64,000 nt of DNA, from assembly GCF_000283655.1 (NCBI RefSeq), contig NC_016585.1, positions 651,501 through 715,500 on the forward strand, read 5' to 3'. This DNA is from Azospirillum lipoferum 4B. GTDB taxonomy: Bacteria > Pseudomonadota > Alphaproteobacteria > Azospirillales > Azospirillaceae. Positions 44,223 to 53,337 of this stretch are shown here, one piece after another. The notes beneath the pieces were generated by a model that had not been told where the DNA came from, ran no database searches, and was given only the letters and a program-made list of their open reading frames with translations. How positions within the stretch are numbered: the first letter of the stretch is position 1; every line of letters begins with the position of its first letter. Made by a program: the position numbers and the translations under genes.

Positions 44223-45188
44223 TCACCCCGCGAAGGACCGGTCGAGCATGCCCGACGCAAGATGCCCGCCGTGAAAGCTGCGGCCGGAGTCCAGCGCCGT
44301 CACCACAGCGCGGGCCGGCGCGAACAGCAGCGGGTCGATGGCGTAGAAATCCTTGTTCACCGCCGCGAACACCTCGGCGAAGGGGCGCCCATAGTCGCGC
44401 GATTCCGTGCTCGGCAGGCGCTTCGCCAGATCGGCCGCGTCGTCGTCCGGCCCGTCGACCAGCAGATGGACGGTGCCGCCGAACAGGATGGCGTCGTTGG
44501 TCCGCCCCATCGCCTCGACGAAGCCCTTGCCCGGCGGCGGCAGCGGTGCGACGCCGATGCCGTCGACGACGTCGTGCAGCGGGAAGCCCAGCGCATGCAC
44601 CTTGTGCAGCGCGACCTCCAGCACGCGGGCGACGATCTGGACGGTGCCGGCGAGGCTCGCCGTCGGCGTCAGCACCAGGGTCAGCCGCTCCGGCGCCACC
44701 CCGCAATCGGCGGCGATCCGCTCCACCAGCGGGGCCGGCGGGACGGTGCCGCTTTCCAGAACCAGCACCGCATGGTCGCCGCTGTCGCTGTAGCCCAGTT
44801 CGTCGAACAGCGTCTCCTTGCGGGCCATGGCGCGTCCGGGGCCGGAGCCGAGCGCGAAGAAGGACCCGGCTTCGTCCTTATGCGTCAGGCTCCACCCCGC
44901 ATATTGGCTGCCCAGGCAGGCGAGCACCGGGTCGGTGCTGTGCACCGCCACCTGGAAGGGCCAGCGGTCGGACTGGGTGTCGGCCTGCAGCGTCACCCGG
45001 CCGAGGCCGCCCATGCACAGCTCGGCGATGCGGCGTCCGGCCTCCAGCCCACCGGGTCGGGCAATGCCGCCATCGATGATCGTCGCACCGGCAACGCGGT
45101 CGATGCCGATCCGCAATTGCGCCGCATCGGCGACCAGTGCGGCGGCGAGCGGGGCGGAGAGTGCCGACAGGCTGGGGCGATCCTGCAT
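44223..45188 (-). CDS. mch: Methenyltetrahydromethanopterin cyclohydrolase
   Basis: 321 residues. Mch signatures: ARPGGLEAGRRIAELCMGGLG, STDPVLACLGSQYAGWSL, LALGSGPGRAMA-like FFALGSGPGRAMA, DELGYSDSGDHAVLVLE, APLPPPGKGFVEAMGRTNDAILFGGTVHL and PSTESRDYGRPFAEVF. Hydrolyses methenyl-H4MPT to formyl-H4MPT in the cytoplasm, third step of formaldehyde oxidation. TGATG overlap with mtdB upstream. Confidence 0.95.
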   Translation of the reverse strand: MQDRPSLSALSAPLAAALVADAAQLRIGIDRVAGATIIDGGIARPGGLEAGRRIAELCMGGLGRVTLQADTQSDRWPFQVAVHSTDPVLACLGSQYAGWSLTHKDEAGSFFALGSGPGRAMARKETLFDELGYSDSGDHAVLVLESGTVPPAPLVERIAADCGVAPERLTLVLTPTASLAGTVQIVARVLEVALHKVHALGFPLHDVVDGIGVAPLPPPGKGFVEAMGRTNDAILFGGTVHLLVDGPDDDAADLAKRLPSTESRDYGRPFAEVFAAVNKDFYAIDPLLFAPARAVVTALDSGRSFHGGHLASGMLDRSFAG

Positions 45189-46105
45189 CACGATGCCTTT
45201 CCGGCGATGGTCCGCGCCGCGTCCATGGCGTCCTGGAAATCGAAGGCGACGGCGGTGCCGCCGGTCTGCATCCGCTCCAGCAGATGATGCTGGACCTTGA
45301 ACTTGACGTTGCCGATGGCGAGCGCGCCGATGCCGACGGCGCCCGATGCAGCGCCGGATGCGGTCGGCAAGGCAACCCCGTCGTCCTGCACGCCGACGCC
45401 CTCCACCCCGGCCGGCGGGACGGCGTTGATGTCGGCCGCCACCCGCAGGCGCTTGGCCGCACGCAGGTCCTCGGCGGACAGCACCGTGATCCCGGCCTTG
45501 CCGCAGGCCAGCACCACCTCCGCCCGCTCCAGCAGAGCCGCCTTGCCGGCGCTCGCCGTGTCGGCGCAGGACAGCGTCACTCCATAGCGGCGCCCGAACT
45601 CCTCCGCCTTGCCCTGTACGGCCGACACGCCGCGGTGGCTGACCAGGGTGACGTTGCCGCCGGCCTGGGCGGCGATCAGCCCGGCGATGCCGCCGACCAC
45701 GCCGGTCGCACCATAGACCTGGACGTCCAGCCCGGTGAGACCGTCGAGCCCGGCCCGCCGCAGGGCACGCTCCACCACCGCGACCATGGCGGCGGCGGTG
45801 GTGAAGGCGCCGGAGGGGTCGGCGAAGACCGAGATCTGGAAGGGCGGGAACATCGCCTTGCGGGCCACGTCCAGCATGTCCAGCGCCATCGCCGCATCGC
45901 GCCCGCCGATGAACAGGCCGGTGCGCGCCGCGTTCTTCGGGTCGCGGGAGAACATGGCATCCTGGGTCAGGGCTTCGACCTGCGCGGTCTCGATGCCGGT
46001 GTAGGGAACCACCATGTCGATGCCGGCATCCATCGCCATGTTGACGTCGAACGGGCTGACATTCGCCAGCGGCGTGATCATGTGCAGCACGTAAGGGGCG
46101 CTCAT
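45188..46105 (-). CDS. mtdB: Methylene-tetrahydromethanopterin dehydrogenase
   Basis: 305 residues from ATG 46105 (GGGAGG upstream). LHMITPLANVSPFDVNMAMDAGID, SRDPKNAARTGLFIGGRD, the NAD(P)-binding VYGATGVVGGIAGLIAAQAGGN, and ADINAVPPAGVEGVG. Oxidises methylene-H4MPT to methenyl-H4MPT with NAD(P)+. MtdB rather than MtdA is preferred because it heads the mch cluster and has the MtdB-like N-terminus; cofactor preference cannot be proven by eye. Confidence 0.93.
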   Translation of the reverse strand: MSAPYVLHMITPLANVSPFDVNMAMDAGIDMVVPYTGIETAQVEALTQDAMFSRDPKNAARTGLFIGGRDAAMALDMLDVARKAMFPPFQISVFADPSGAFTTAAAMVAVVERALRRAGLDGLTGLDVQVYGATGVVGGIAGLIAAQAGGNVTLVSHRGVSAVQGKAEEFGRRYGVTLSCADTASAGKAALLERAEVVLACGKAGITVLSAEDLRAAKRLRVAADINAVPPAGVEGVGVQDDGVALPTASGAASGAVGIGALAIGNVKFKVQHHLLERMQTGGTAVAFDFQDAMDAARTIAGKAS

Positions 46106-46134
46106 GCCTGCCTCCCTTCTGTTGTTCACCTCTG

Positions 46135-47151
46135 CTATTCGCCCGCCGCCCGCCGGGCCGCAGGCACGAAGCCCGTCCCGGCGTTCAAATTCTCCACCGT
46201 CGCGCCGACGTTCCGGCCACGGCAGACCATGACCTCCAGCGGCGATCCGGCCCAGCGGCCGCGCATCTCGTCGGCCAGCCGCTCCGCCGATGCGGCATCG
46301 CCGACGATGGCGAAGCCGGTCGGCCCCCAGGAGCTCTGGCCGACGCCGGCGACCCCCTGAGCCTCCAGCCATACCAGCACCTCCGCCACCAGCGGGCTGG
46401 TGAAGCGTCCGCCCTGCGCCGGGGCGAAATGGTCGCCGACGGTGCGCTGAAGCTCGCCGACGGCCCGGCCGAACGCCTCCACGTCCCGCTCCGCAAGGGC
46501 CGGGAGTGCCACCATCAGCATCAACCGGCAGAGATGGGCCGCGGCATCCGGCGGAAAGGGCGGCAGGCGCCGGAAGGCCTCTACCTCCGGCGCGCCGTGC
46601 AGTCCGTGCCCGCCGCGGTGGAGCAGCAGCAGGATGCGCCAGTCCTCGGGAAACTCGGCCCGCGCGATCAGCGGGGGCGCCGCATCCAGCCCGCCCCGGC
46701 CGCCGTCCAGCAGCACGCCGCCCTGCTCGAAGGCTGCCAGCCCGATGCCGGACCGCGCCCCCCGTTCCAGCGCGCGGGCGAGATCGCGGGCGGCGGTGCG
46801 GCGCCCCTCCAGGCAGACCAGCGCCGCCGCGACGGCAAGGTCCGTCTGGGTGCCGGAGCCAAGCCCGACATGCGCCGGGATCGCCTCCTCCACCGTCACC
46901 GCGACCCTATCGGAAAGCCCGGCCTGCCGGCCCAGCCGTTCGATGCTGCGCCGGACACGCTCGGCGGACGGGCCGTCGACGGTCAGCCGGTCGGCCGGGC
47001 GGATGCGCAGGGTGATCGCCGGCCGGTCGATGGCGATGCCCAGGCTGCCGAAACGGCGCCCAAGCCCGCCATTGAGGTCGACGAAGCCGGCATGCAGGCG
47101 CGCGGGCGCATGGACCCGCACCTCCCCTATCCGATTGCGCTGGTGGCTCAT
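46135..47151 (-). CDS. mptG: Beta-ribofuranosylaminobenzene 5'-phosphate synthase
   Basis: 338 residues. ATG 47151 is chosen because AAAGGGA lies 6 bases before it; an ATG at 47157 is too close. GHMP-kinase fold: RVHAPARLHAGFVDLNGGLGRRFGSLGIAI, EEAIPAHVGLGSGTQTDLAVAAAL (the glycine-rich phosphate loop) and GSGIGLAAFEQGGVLLDGG-like ARSGIGLAAFEQGG. Joins 4-aminobenzoate to PRPP with loss of CO2, the first committed step of methanopterin synthesis. First gene of the operon, divergent from fhcB. Confidence 0.93.
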   Translation of the reverse strand: MSHQRNRIGEVRVHAPARLHAGFVDLNGGLGRRFGSLGIAIDRPAITLRIRPADRLTVDGPSAERVRRSIERLGRQAGLSDRVAVTVEEAIPAHVGLGSGTQTDLAVAAALVCLEGRRTAARDLARALERGARSGIGLAAFEQGGVLLDGGRGGLDAAPPLIARAEFPEDWRILLLLHRGGHGLHGAPEVEAFRRLPPFPPDAAAHLCRLMLMVALPALAERDVEAFGRAVGELQRTVGDHFAPAQGGRFTSPLVAEVLVWLEAQGVAGVGQSSWGPTGFAIVGDAASAERLADEMRGRWAGSPLEVMVCRGRNVGATVENLNAGTGFVPAARRAAGE

Positions 47152-47491
47152 CTGCATTCCCTTTGCGCGGGTCCCGACACAATGTTAGCGTTGCAAACAA
47201 GATTTTCCGTAGCGCGAACGAATATCCGCGCGGATTAACCCGAACGGGGTACGGATTTCCGGGGAGGAAACTGGTCATGAACGGACCCAACGGCATGTCC
47301 GGGGCCGACCATGTCCAAACATCGGGGCTTCCATACCGGGGCCGATGCTTGGGCGGTCGCCGGCGAAGACGACGGCTCATTTGAAATCAACCGCATAGGC
47401 CGCCAGCAATAGTACCTGCGGCCTATGCGGTCGACTGCGCATCCGGGTCCATTCTCCCCGGTTCATTCTCCGCTCAGGCGATTGGGGGGCC
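47152..47491. other. Divergent control region of mptG and fhcB
   Basis: 340 bases. Contains a perfect 12-bp palindrome ATCCGCGCGGAT (47224-47235) about 75 bases from mptG, and a 14-bp inverted repeat at 47390-47431 about 60 bases from fhcB. Promoter hexamers could not be assigned with confidence. Confidence 0.6.
47390..47431. promoter_or_regulatory. 14-bp perfect inverted repeat upstream of fhcB
   Basis: ACCGCATAGGCCGC (47390-47403) and GCGGCCTATGCGGT (47418-47431) with a 14-base loop. No T-run follows, so a protein-binding site or mRNA leader stem for the fhc operon is likelier than a terminator. Confidence 0.7.
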
Positions 47492-48760
47492 ATGACCTTC
47501 CACCCCGAAATCCTCTGTCCGTTCTGCGGCCTGGGATGCGGCGACATCGGGATCGATCGGGACGATTCCGGCATCGCCCCCCGGCCCAGCGGCTGCCCGC
47601 AGGCCGACCGTCTGTTCCGCCGGCCGATGGCGGTGGCGACGGACGCCCGCATGGCCGGCACCCCCGTCGCCATGGATCAAGCCATCGCCGAGGCGGCGCG
47701 GCTGCTCGGCGCCGCGCGTGCGCCGCTGATCGCCGGATTGGCCACCGATGTCGAGGGCGTGCTCGCCGCATTGACGCTCGCCGCACGCATCGGGGCGACG
47801 GTGGACCATGAGCGGTCCGACGCCCTGTTCCGCAACCTCGCGGTCCTGCGGCGCTTCGGCTGGTCGGTCACCACGCTGGCGGAGCTGCGCAACCGCTGCG
47901 ACCTCGTCCTGGTCGTCGGGCCGGATCCGGCCGCCGCCTTCCCGCGCCTGTGGGAACGCTGGGTGGCACCGGCACCGGCCTTCGTCCCTGGCGGCGGCCG
48001 GAGCGCCGTCTTCCTGGGCGGGAAACCGCTGCCCGAGACCGTGCAATGCCTTGCCGGCCAGATCGAAACGCAGGGCATGGAGGCCGACCCGCAGCCGGAC
48101 CTCGCCACCCTGGTTACGAGACTGAGGACCGCACTGGCGGGCCGGACGGCGTCGAGCGATGCCCGGATGGCGGAACTGGCGGCCCGGCTGCGGGCCGCGC
48201 GCTATGCGGTGGTGGTGTGGGCGGCGGGGCTGTTCGACGGACCGCAGCCGGACCTGATCGTCGAGGGGCTGGCCCGGCTGGTCCGCACCGTCGACGGCAC
48301 GACGCGCTGCGCCGGCCTGCCGCTGTCGGGTGCCGACAACCTGATCGGCGCCAACCAGGCCTGCACCTGGCGAACCGGCTTTCCCCTGCGCACCGGCTTC
48401 GACGCAGGCGCGCCCGTCCATGATCCCGACAGGTTCGACTGGCGGACACGCCTGCGCGATGCCGACGTGACGCTGTGGATCTCCGCCTTTCGGCCCGAAG
48501 TGCCGGAGTTCGGCACCAGCGGCAGCGTCATCATGCTGGCGCCGCCGGAGACGGCCATCACGCCCGAACCGGCGCTGTTCATCCCGGTGGGGACGCCGGG
48601 CATCGACCATGCCGGCGACGTGTTCCGCGCCGACAGCGTGGTGGCTCTGCATGCCGGCGCGCTGATCGACCGCGGCCTGCCCAGCGTCGCCGACGTGATC
48701 GGCCGGATGCTGGCGGCGCTGGAGCAAACCGCCGATACCAGGGAGAAGGCCGGATGCTGA
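47492..48760 (+). CDS. fhcB: Formyltransferase/hydrolase complex subunit B
   Basis: 422 residues. FwdB-like: N-terminal ILCPFCGLGCGD (CxxCxxxC), GLATDVEGVLAALTLAARIGATVDHE, GADNLIGANQACTWRTGFPLRTGF, and VPVGTPGIDHAGDVFRADSVVAL-like ending. In bacterial Fhc the subunit is a structural relative of the molybdopterin subunit of archaeal formylmethanofuran dehydrogenase without redox role. Opens the fhcB-A-D-C operon; overlaps fhcA by 7 bases. Confidence 0.93.
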   Translation: MTFHPEILCPFCGLGCGDIGIDRDDSGIAPRPSGCPQADRLFRRPMAVATDARMAGTPVAMDQAIAEAARLLGAARAPLIAGLATDVEGVLAALTLAARIGATVDHERSDALFRNLAVLRRFGWSVTTLAELRNRCDLVLVVGPDPAAAFPRLWERWVAPAPAFVPGGGRSAVFLGGKPLPETVQCLAGQIETQGMEADPQPDLATLVTRLRTALAGRTASSDARMAELAARLRAARYAVVVWAAGLFDGPQPDLIVEGLARLVRTVDGTTRCAGLPLSGADNLIGANQACTWRTGFPLRTGFDAGAPVHDPDRFDWRTRLRDADVTLWISAFRPEVPEFGTSGSVIMLAPPETAITPEPALFIPVGTPGIDHAGDVFRADSVVALHAGALIDRGLPSVADVIGRMLAALEQTADTREKAGC

Positions 48761-50421
48761 CGAAGCTTGCCGGCGGGCAGCTGTTCGACCCGGCCAACGG
48801 CCGGCATGGCGAGGTCGCCGACCTCTGGCTGCGCGACGACCGCATCGCCGCCGATCCGGGACCGGGTGCTGCGCCCGACGCCACCTATGACCTGACCGGA
48901 AAGGTGGTGATGGCCGGCGCCATCGACATCCACAGCCACATCGCCGGCGGCAAGGTCAACCTCGCCCGCCTGCTGATGGGGGAGGAGCACGAACACCACC
49001 GCTTCGCCGGCAGCGCCTGCGGTTGCGGCGGGGGAAGCGGCCTCGCCACCCCCTCCACCCACACGACCGGCGCCCGCTATATCGAGATGGGCTTCACCGC
49101 CGCCTTCGAGCCGGCGATGCTGGGCTCCAACGCCCGGCATGCGCATATGGAGATGGGCGACATCCCCTATATCGACACCGGCGGCTATCTGGTTCTGGGC
49201 AGCGACGATTTCCTGCTGGACCTGATCGCCACCAATGCCGGGCAGGCCGCGATCGACGACTATGTCGCCTGGATGCTGACGGCGACCCAGAGCCTTGCCG
49301 TCAAGGTGGTCAATCCCGGCGGCATCAACGCCTTCAAGTTCAACGCCCGCAGCCTCGACCTGGACGAGCCCGGACCCTATTACGGCGTCACCCCGCGCAG
49401 CGTCCTGACCGTGCTGGCCCGCGCGGTGTACGAGCTGGGACTGCCCCACCCGCTGCATGTCCATGGCTGCAACCTGGGCGTTCCCGGTAACGTCGCCACG
49501 ACGCTGGACACCATCCAGGCGGCGTCCGGCCTGCCGATGCACATGACGCACATCCAGTTCCACAGCTACGACACGGAGGGCGACCGCAAATTCTCCTCCG
49601 GCGCCGCGGCGCTGGCGGAGGCGGTGAACCGGACCCCGACCCTGTCGGTGGACATCGGGCAGGTGATGTTCGGGCAGACGGTGACCGCGTCGGCCGACAC
49701 CATGGCGCAGCGCCACACCGCGCCGCTGGCCCATCCGCGCAAATGGCTGGCGATGGACATCGAATGCGATGCCGGCTGCGGCGTGGTGCCGTTCCGCTAC
49801 CGCGACAACTCCTATGTCAACGCGCTGCAATGGGCGATCGGGCTGGAGCTGTTCCTGCTGCTGGACGATCCCTGGCGGGTGTTCCTGACCACCGACCACC
49901 CCAACGGCGCGCCCTTCACCTTCTATCCCGAGTTGATCCGGCTGCTGATGGACCGCGATTACCGGCTGGCGAAGCTGGCGGAAATCCATCCCGACGCGCC
50001 GGCCCACACCACGCTGGGCTCGATCACCCGCGAATACACGCTGGCGGAGATCGCCGTCATGACCCGTGCAGCGCCGTCGCGCATCCTCGGCCTTGCCGAC
50101 CGTGGCCATCTGGCGCCCGGCGCCTCGGCCGACGTCACCGTCTACACCGACCGGCCCGACCGCCGCGCCATGTTCGAACGGCCGGATCTGGTCTTCAAGA
50201 GCGGACGGCTGGTGGTGCGCGACGGCACGCTGGTGGCGATGGCCCAGGGCTGCACCCATGTCGTCCGCCCCGGCTTCGACGACCTGATCGAGCGCCGCAT
50301 CGCCCGCCATTTCGACGAGCGCCTCGGCCTGTCCCTCAAGCATTTCCGCATCCGCGACGAGGAGATCCGCCACGGCGCCGGCCCCGTCCTCCACCCCTGC
50401 CGGCGGCGGGAGGTGCCGTGA
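48754..50421 (+). CDS. fhcA: Formyltransferase/hydrolase complex subunit A
   Basis: 555 residues. Amidohydrolase fold: metal-ligand IDIHSHIAGGKVNLARLL near residue 55, GFTAAFEPAMLGSNARHAHMEM, PLHVHGCNLGVPGN, MHMTHIQFHSYDTEGD, and FLTTDHPNGAPFTFYPELIRLLMD. Subunit A hydrolyses the formyl group from the methanofuran analogue to formate. An insert GCGGGSGLATPSTHTTGARY follows the HHRFAGSACG segment. TGATG junction with fhcD. Confidence 0.95.
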   Translation: MLTKLAGGQLFDPANGRHGEVADLWLRDDRIAADPGPGAAPDATYDLTGKVVMAGAIDIHSHIAGGKVNLARLLMGEEHEHHRFAGSACGCGGGSGLATPSTHTTGARYIEMGFTAAFEPAMLGSNARHAHMEMGDIPYIDTGGYLVLGSDDFLLDLIATNAGQAAIDDYVAWMLTATQSLAVKVVNPGGINAFKFNARSLDLDEPGPYYGVTPRSVLTVLARAVYELGLPHPLHVHGCNLGVPGNVATTLDTIQAASGLPMHMTHIQFHSYDTEGDRKFSSGAAALAEAVNRTPTLSVDIGQVMFGQTVTASADTMAQRHTAPLAHPRKWLAMDIECDAGCGVVPFRYRDNSYVNALQWAIGLELFLLLDDPWRVFLTTDHPNGAPFTFYPELIRLLMDRDYRLAKLAEIHPDAPAHTTLGSITREYTLAEIAVMTRAAPSRILGLADRGHLAPGASADVTVYTDRPDRRAMFERPDLVFKSGRLVVRDGTLVAMAQGCTHVVRPGFDDLIERRIARHFDERLGLSLKHFRIRDEEIRHGAGPVLHPCRRREVP

Positions 50422-51332
50422 TGGCGGAGTTGCAGATCAACGGCGTGCGCATCGAGGACACCTTCGCCGAAGCCTTTCCGATGACCTACACGCGGCTGGT
50501 CATCACCGCCGACACGCCAGCCTGGGTCGATGCGGCGACCTCCAGCCTGACCGGCTTCGCCACATCCGTCATCGGCTGCGGCTGCGAAGCGGCGGTGGAA
50601 CGGCTGCTGACACCGGAGGAGACGCCGGACAGCCGGCCGGGCGCCGCGGTGATGATCTTCGGCATGTCGACCGGCGACCTTGCAAAGCATGTCGTCAACC
50701 GGGTCGGGCAATGCGTCATGACCTCGCCGGGCTCGGCCTGCTATGCCGGACTTCTCGACGGTGCCAAGCGCATCCTGCTCGGCGGCGGCCTGCGCTATTT
50801 CGGCGACGGGCACCAGATCGCCAAGAAGTTCGGCGACCGCCGATTCTGGCGCCTGCCGGTGATGGATGGGGAGTTCGTCTGCGAGGACAGCGTTGCCGTG
50901 GGCAAGGGCATCGGCGGCGGCAATTTCCTGATCCTGGCCGCCAGCCACCGCCAGTGCCTTGCCGCGGCAGAGGCGGCGGTCGCGGCGATCCGGCCGCTGC
51001 CCGGCATCATCCTGCCCTTCCCCGGCGGGGTGGTGCGCTCCGGCTCCAAGGTCGGGTCGAAATACAAGGCGCTGATCGCCTCCACCAACACCCGCTTCTG
51101 CCCGACCTTGCGGGCGGTCGAACCCGAAACCCTGCTGACTCCCGATGTCGAGGCGGTGCTGGAGCTGGTGCTGGACGGCACCGACGAAACTGCCATCCGC
51201 GCCGGCATGCGCGCCGGGATCGCCGCAGCCGTTGCCGGCGGGACGGCGGCCGGCGTGCTGGCGATCACCGCCGGGAATTACGGCGGCAAGCTCGGACCGC
51301 ATCACTTCCATCTGCACGAGGTGATGGCATGA
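50421..51332 (+). CDS. fhcD: Formylmethanofuran-tetrahydromethanopterin formyltransferase (subunit D)
   Basis: 303 residues; GGGAGG before ATG 50421. Ftr family pattern: INGVRIEDTFAEAFPMTYTRLVITA, GFATSVIGCGCEAAVER, VVNRVGQCVMTSPGSACYAGL, GGGLRYFGDGHQIAKKF, and FPGGVVRSGSKVGSKYKALIASTN. Transfers the formyl group from formyl-H4MPT to the methanofuran analogue. Overlaps fhcA and fhcC by one and four bases. Confidence 0.96.
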   Translation: MAELQINGVRIEDTFAEAFPMTYTRLVITADTPAWVDAATSSLTGFATSVIGCGCEAAVERLLTPEETPDSRPGAAVMIFGMSTGDLAKHVVNRVGQCVMTSPGSACYAGLLDGAKRILLGGGLRYFGDGHQIAKKFGDRRFWRLPVMDGEFVCEDSVAVGKGIGGGNFLILAASHRQCLAAAEAAVAAIRPLPGIILPFPGGVVRSGSKVGSKYKALIASTNTRFCPTLRAVEPETLLTPDVEAVLELVLDGTDETAIRAGMRAGIAAAVAGGTAAGVLAITAGNYGGKLGPHHFHLHEVMA

Positions 51333-52084
51333 GCGGCCTGTCCCTGACCTATCGCGGCGGCGCCGGCATGATGGTGGACATGTCCGCGCTGCTGCCGGAG
51401 CGGCTGGCCGGGCTGACGACTGACGCCATCGCAGGGATGCCGCTTCCCAGCGGCGGCGGGTCGGCGAGGCTCGGCGACCTGTTCGAGCTGTCGGCCGGTG
51501 ATGCGGCGGAGGGACTGCTGATCCGGCCGGGCGGCGCCATCCTGCACCGGGTCGGCGCCGGCATGACGATGGGCCGCATCCTGGTCGCGGGCGATGCCGG
51601 CAACCATGCCGGTGCCGGCATGGCCGGCGGCCTCCTGCGGATCGACGGCAGTGCCGGCGACAGCCTGGGCGGGGTGCTGCCCGGCCTGCCGTTGGGAATG
51701 CGCGGCGGGCTGATCAGCGTCGGCGGCGATGCCGGAGACCGGGCGGCCGAGCGGATGCGGCGCGGAATCGTCGTCGTCGACGGCCGGGCCGGCGCCTATG
51801 CCGCCGCCTTCATGGTCGCCGGCACGCTCGCCGTCGGGGGAGGCTGCGGTCCCCATCCGGGCTTCGGCATGCGGCGCGGCACCCTGCTGCTGGGCCGGCC
51901 GGCGAGCGCGGCGCCCGATGGCTTCGCCGACGGCGGCACGCGGGACTGGCTGTTCCTGCACCTGCTGCGCCGAGCGCTGGAGGGCACCGGAAGCTGGTTC
52001 GAGCGCGCGGGCAGCACCCGCGCCCACCGTTTCATCGGCGATCTTGCGGAAGGAGGAAGAGGTGAGATTCTGGCCGTTGTCTAG
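51329..52084 (+). CDS. fhcC: Formyltransferase/hydrolase complex subunit C
   Basis: 251 residues. FwdC/GltB-type beta-helix: repeated glycine-rich rungs such as GMTMGRILVAGDAGNHAGAGMAGGLLRIDG, DSLGGVLPGLPLGMRGGLISVGGDAGDRAAERMRRGIVVVDG, and GFGMRRGTLLLG. Structural subunit of the Fhc complex. The last 23 bases overlap the ABC binding-protein gene. Confidence 0.94.
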   Translation: MSGLSLTYRGGAGMMVDMSALLPERLAGLTTDAIAGMPLPSGGGSARLGDLFELSAGDAAEGLLIRPGGAILHRVGAGMTMGRILVAGDAGNHAGAGMAGGLLRIDGSAGDSLGGVLPGLPLGMRGGLISVGGDAGDRAAERMRRGIVVVDGRAGAYAAAFMVAGTLAVGGGCGPHPGFGMRRGTLLLGRPASAAPDGFADGGTRDWLFLHLLRRALEGTGSWFERAGSTRAHRFIGDLAEGGRGEILAVV

Positions 52085-53321
52085 GCGACGCTCCGACTTA
52101 TCGAAGGCCATAGGACGAAGGCGCCTCATCGCCGCGCTGCCGCTTGCCGGGATTCTGCTTCTGTCGCCCGCGGCGGCGGCATTGGCCCAGGATGCCGGCG
52201 GGCAGTCGATTCTGATCGGCTATCTTGGACGGCAGGAGGATCCGCGCACGCCGGCCAGTTTCCTCGAACCGGTGGCGACCGACGAGGGGCTCCAGGGCGC
52301 CCGGCTGGCTTTGGCCGACAACAACTCCACCGGAATGTTCCTGAACCAGAGCTTCCGGCTGGTGGAGCAGGTGCTGCCCCCCGACGGCGACATCGCCGCC
52401 GGGCTGAAGGCGCTGGCGGATGAAGGCGTGCGCTTCGTCGTCGCCGATCTGCCGGGCGATGCGCTGCTCGCCGTCGCCGACCGGCCGGAAGCGCGGTCGA
52501 TGCTGCTGTTCAACGCCCGCGCGCCCGACGATGCGCTGCGCAACGAGCAGTGCCGGGCCAACATCCTGCACACCGCCGCCAGCCGGCGCATGCTGGCCGA
52601 CGCGCTGGCGCAGTATCTCGCCTGGAAGAAATGGACGGGCTGGAGCCTGCTGACCGGCCGCGATCCCGGCGACGCGCTCTATGCCGACGCGGTGCGCCGC
52701 GCCGCCAAGCGCTTCGGCGGCCGGATCGTCGCCGAGAAGGGTTGGACCTTCGACACCGGCAACCGCCGCACCGACACCGGCGTCACCACCATCCAGTCCG
52801 ACATCCCGCTCGCCACCCAGGGGCCGGACTACGACGTGCTGGTCGTCGCCGACGAGGCGGGGAATTTCGGCGACTACCTCGACGGGCGCACCTGGCATCC
52901 CCGGCCGGTGGCCGGCACCCAGGGCCTGACCGCCACCGCCTGGTCGCGGGTGAACGAGCAGTGGGGCGGCACCCAGCTGCAAAGCCGGTTCGAGAAGCTG
53001 GCCGACCGCTGGATGCTGCCGCGCGACTACGCCGCCTGGCTGGCGGTGCGCAGCGTGGGAGAGGCGGCGACCCGCACCGGCGCCGCCGGCTTCGACGACC
53101 TCGTCGCCTATCTGCACAGCGCCGACTTCGAACTGGCCGGCTTCAAGGGCGAAGCCCTGTCCTTCCGCAAATGGGACGGCCAGATGCGGCAACCCATCCT
53201 GATCGCCGGGCCGCGCATGCTGGTCTCGGTGTCGCCCCAGGAGGGTTTCCTGCACCCCGTGACGCCCCTCGATACGCTCGGCGACGACGCGCCGGAAAGC
53301 AAATGCCATTTCAACCGATGA
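52062..53321 (+). CDS. Periplasmic binding protein of the PQQ-dehydrogenase-associated ABC system
   Basis: 419 residues from GTG 52062, with AGGAGG 5 bases upstream; it overlaps fhcC. Signal peptide RRRLIAALPLAGILLLSPAAAALAQ. The body has the two-lobed Liv-type fold (ILIGYLGRQEDPRTP, VVADLPGDALLAVAD, WSLLTGRDPGDALYADAVRRAAKRFG, YDVLVVADEAGNFGDYL). This is the binding protein that accompanies PQQ-dependent alcohol dehydrogenases; its ATPase and permease are at 59339-60954. Ligand unknown. Confidence 0.87.
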   Translation: MRFWPLSRRRSDLSKAIGRRRLIAALPLAGILLLSPAAAALAQDAGGQSILIGYLGRQEDPRTPASFLEPVATDEGLQGARLALADNNSTGMFLNQSFRLVEQVLPPDGDIAAGLKALADEGVRFVVADLPGDALLAVADRPEARSMLLFNARAPDDALRNEQCRANILHTAASRRMLADALAQYLAWKKWTGWSLLTGRDPGDALYADAVRRAAKRFGGRIVAEKGWTFDTGNRRTDTGVTTIQSDIPLATQGPDYDVLVVADEAGNFGDYLDGRTWHPRPVAGTQGLTATAWSRVNEQWGGTQLQSRFEKLADRWMLPRDYAAWLAVRSVGEAATRTGAAGFDDLVAYLHSADFELAGFKGEALSFRKWDGQMRQPILIAGPRMLVSVSPQEGFLHPVTPLDTLGDDAPESKCHFNR

Positions 53322-53337
53322 AGAGGCGGACCACCCC

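Noticed and set aside
48202-50394. A 730-codon minus-strand frame opposite fhcB/fhcA
   Set aside because: Shadow of fhcA and fhcB, which are unambiguous by family motifs and gene overlaps.
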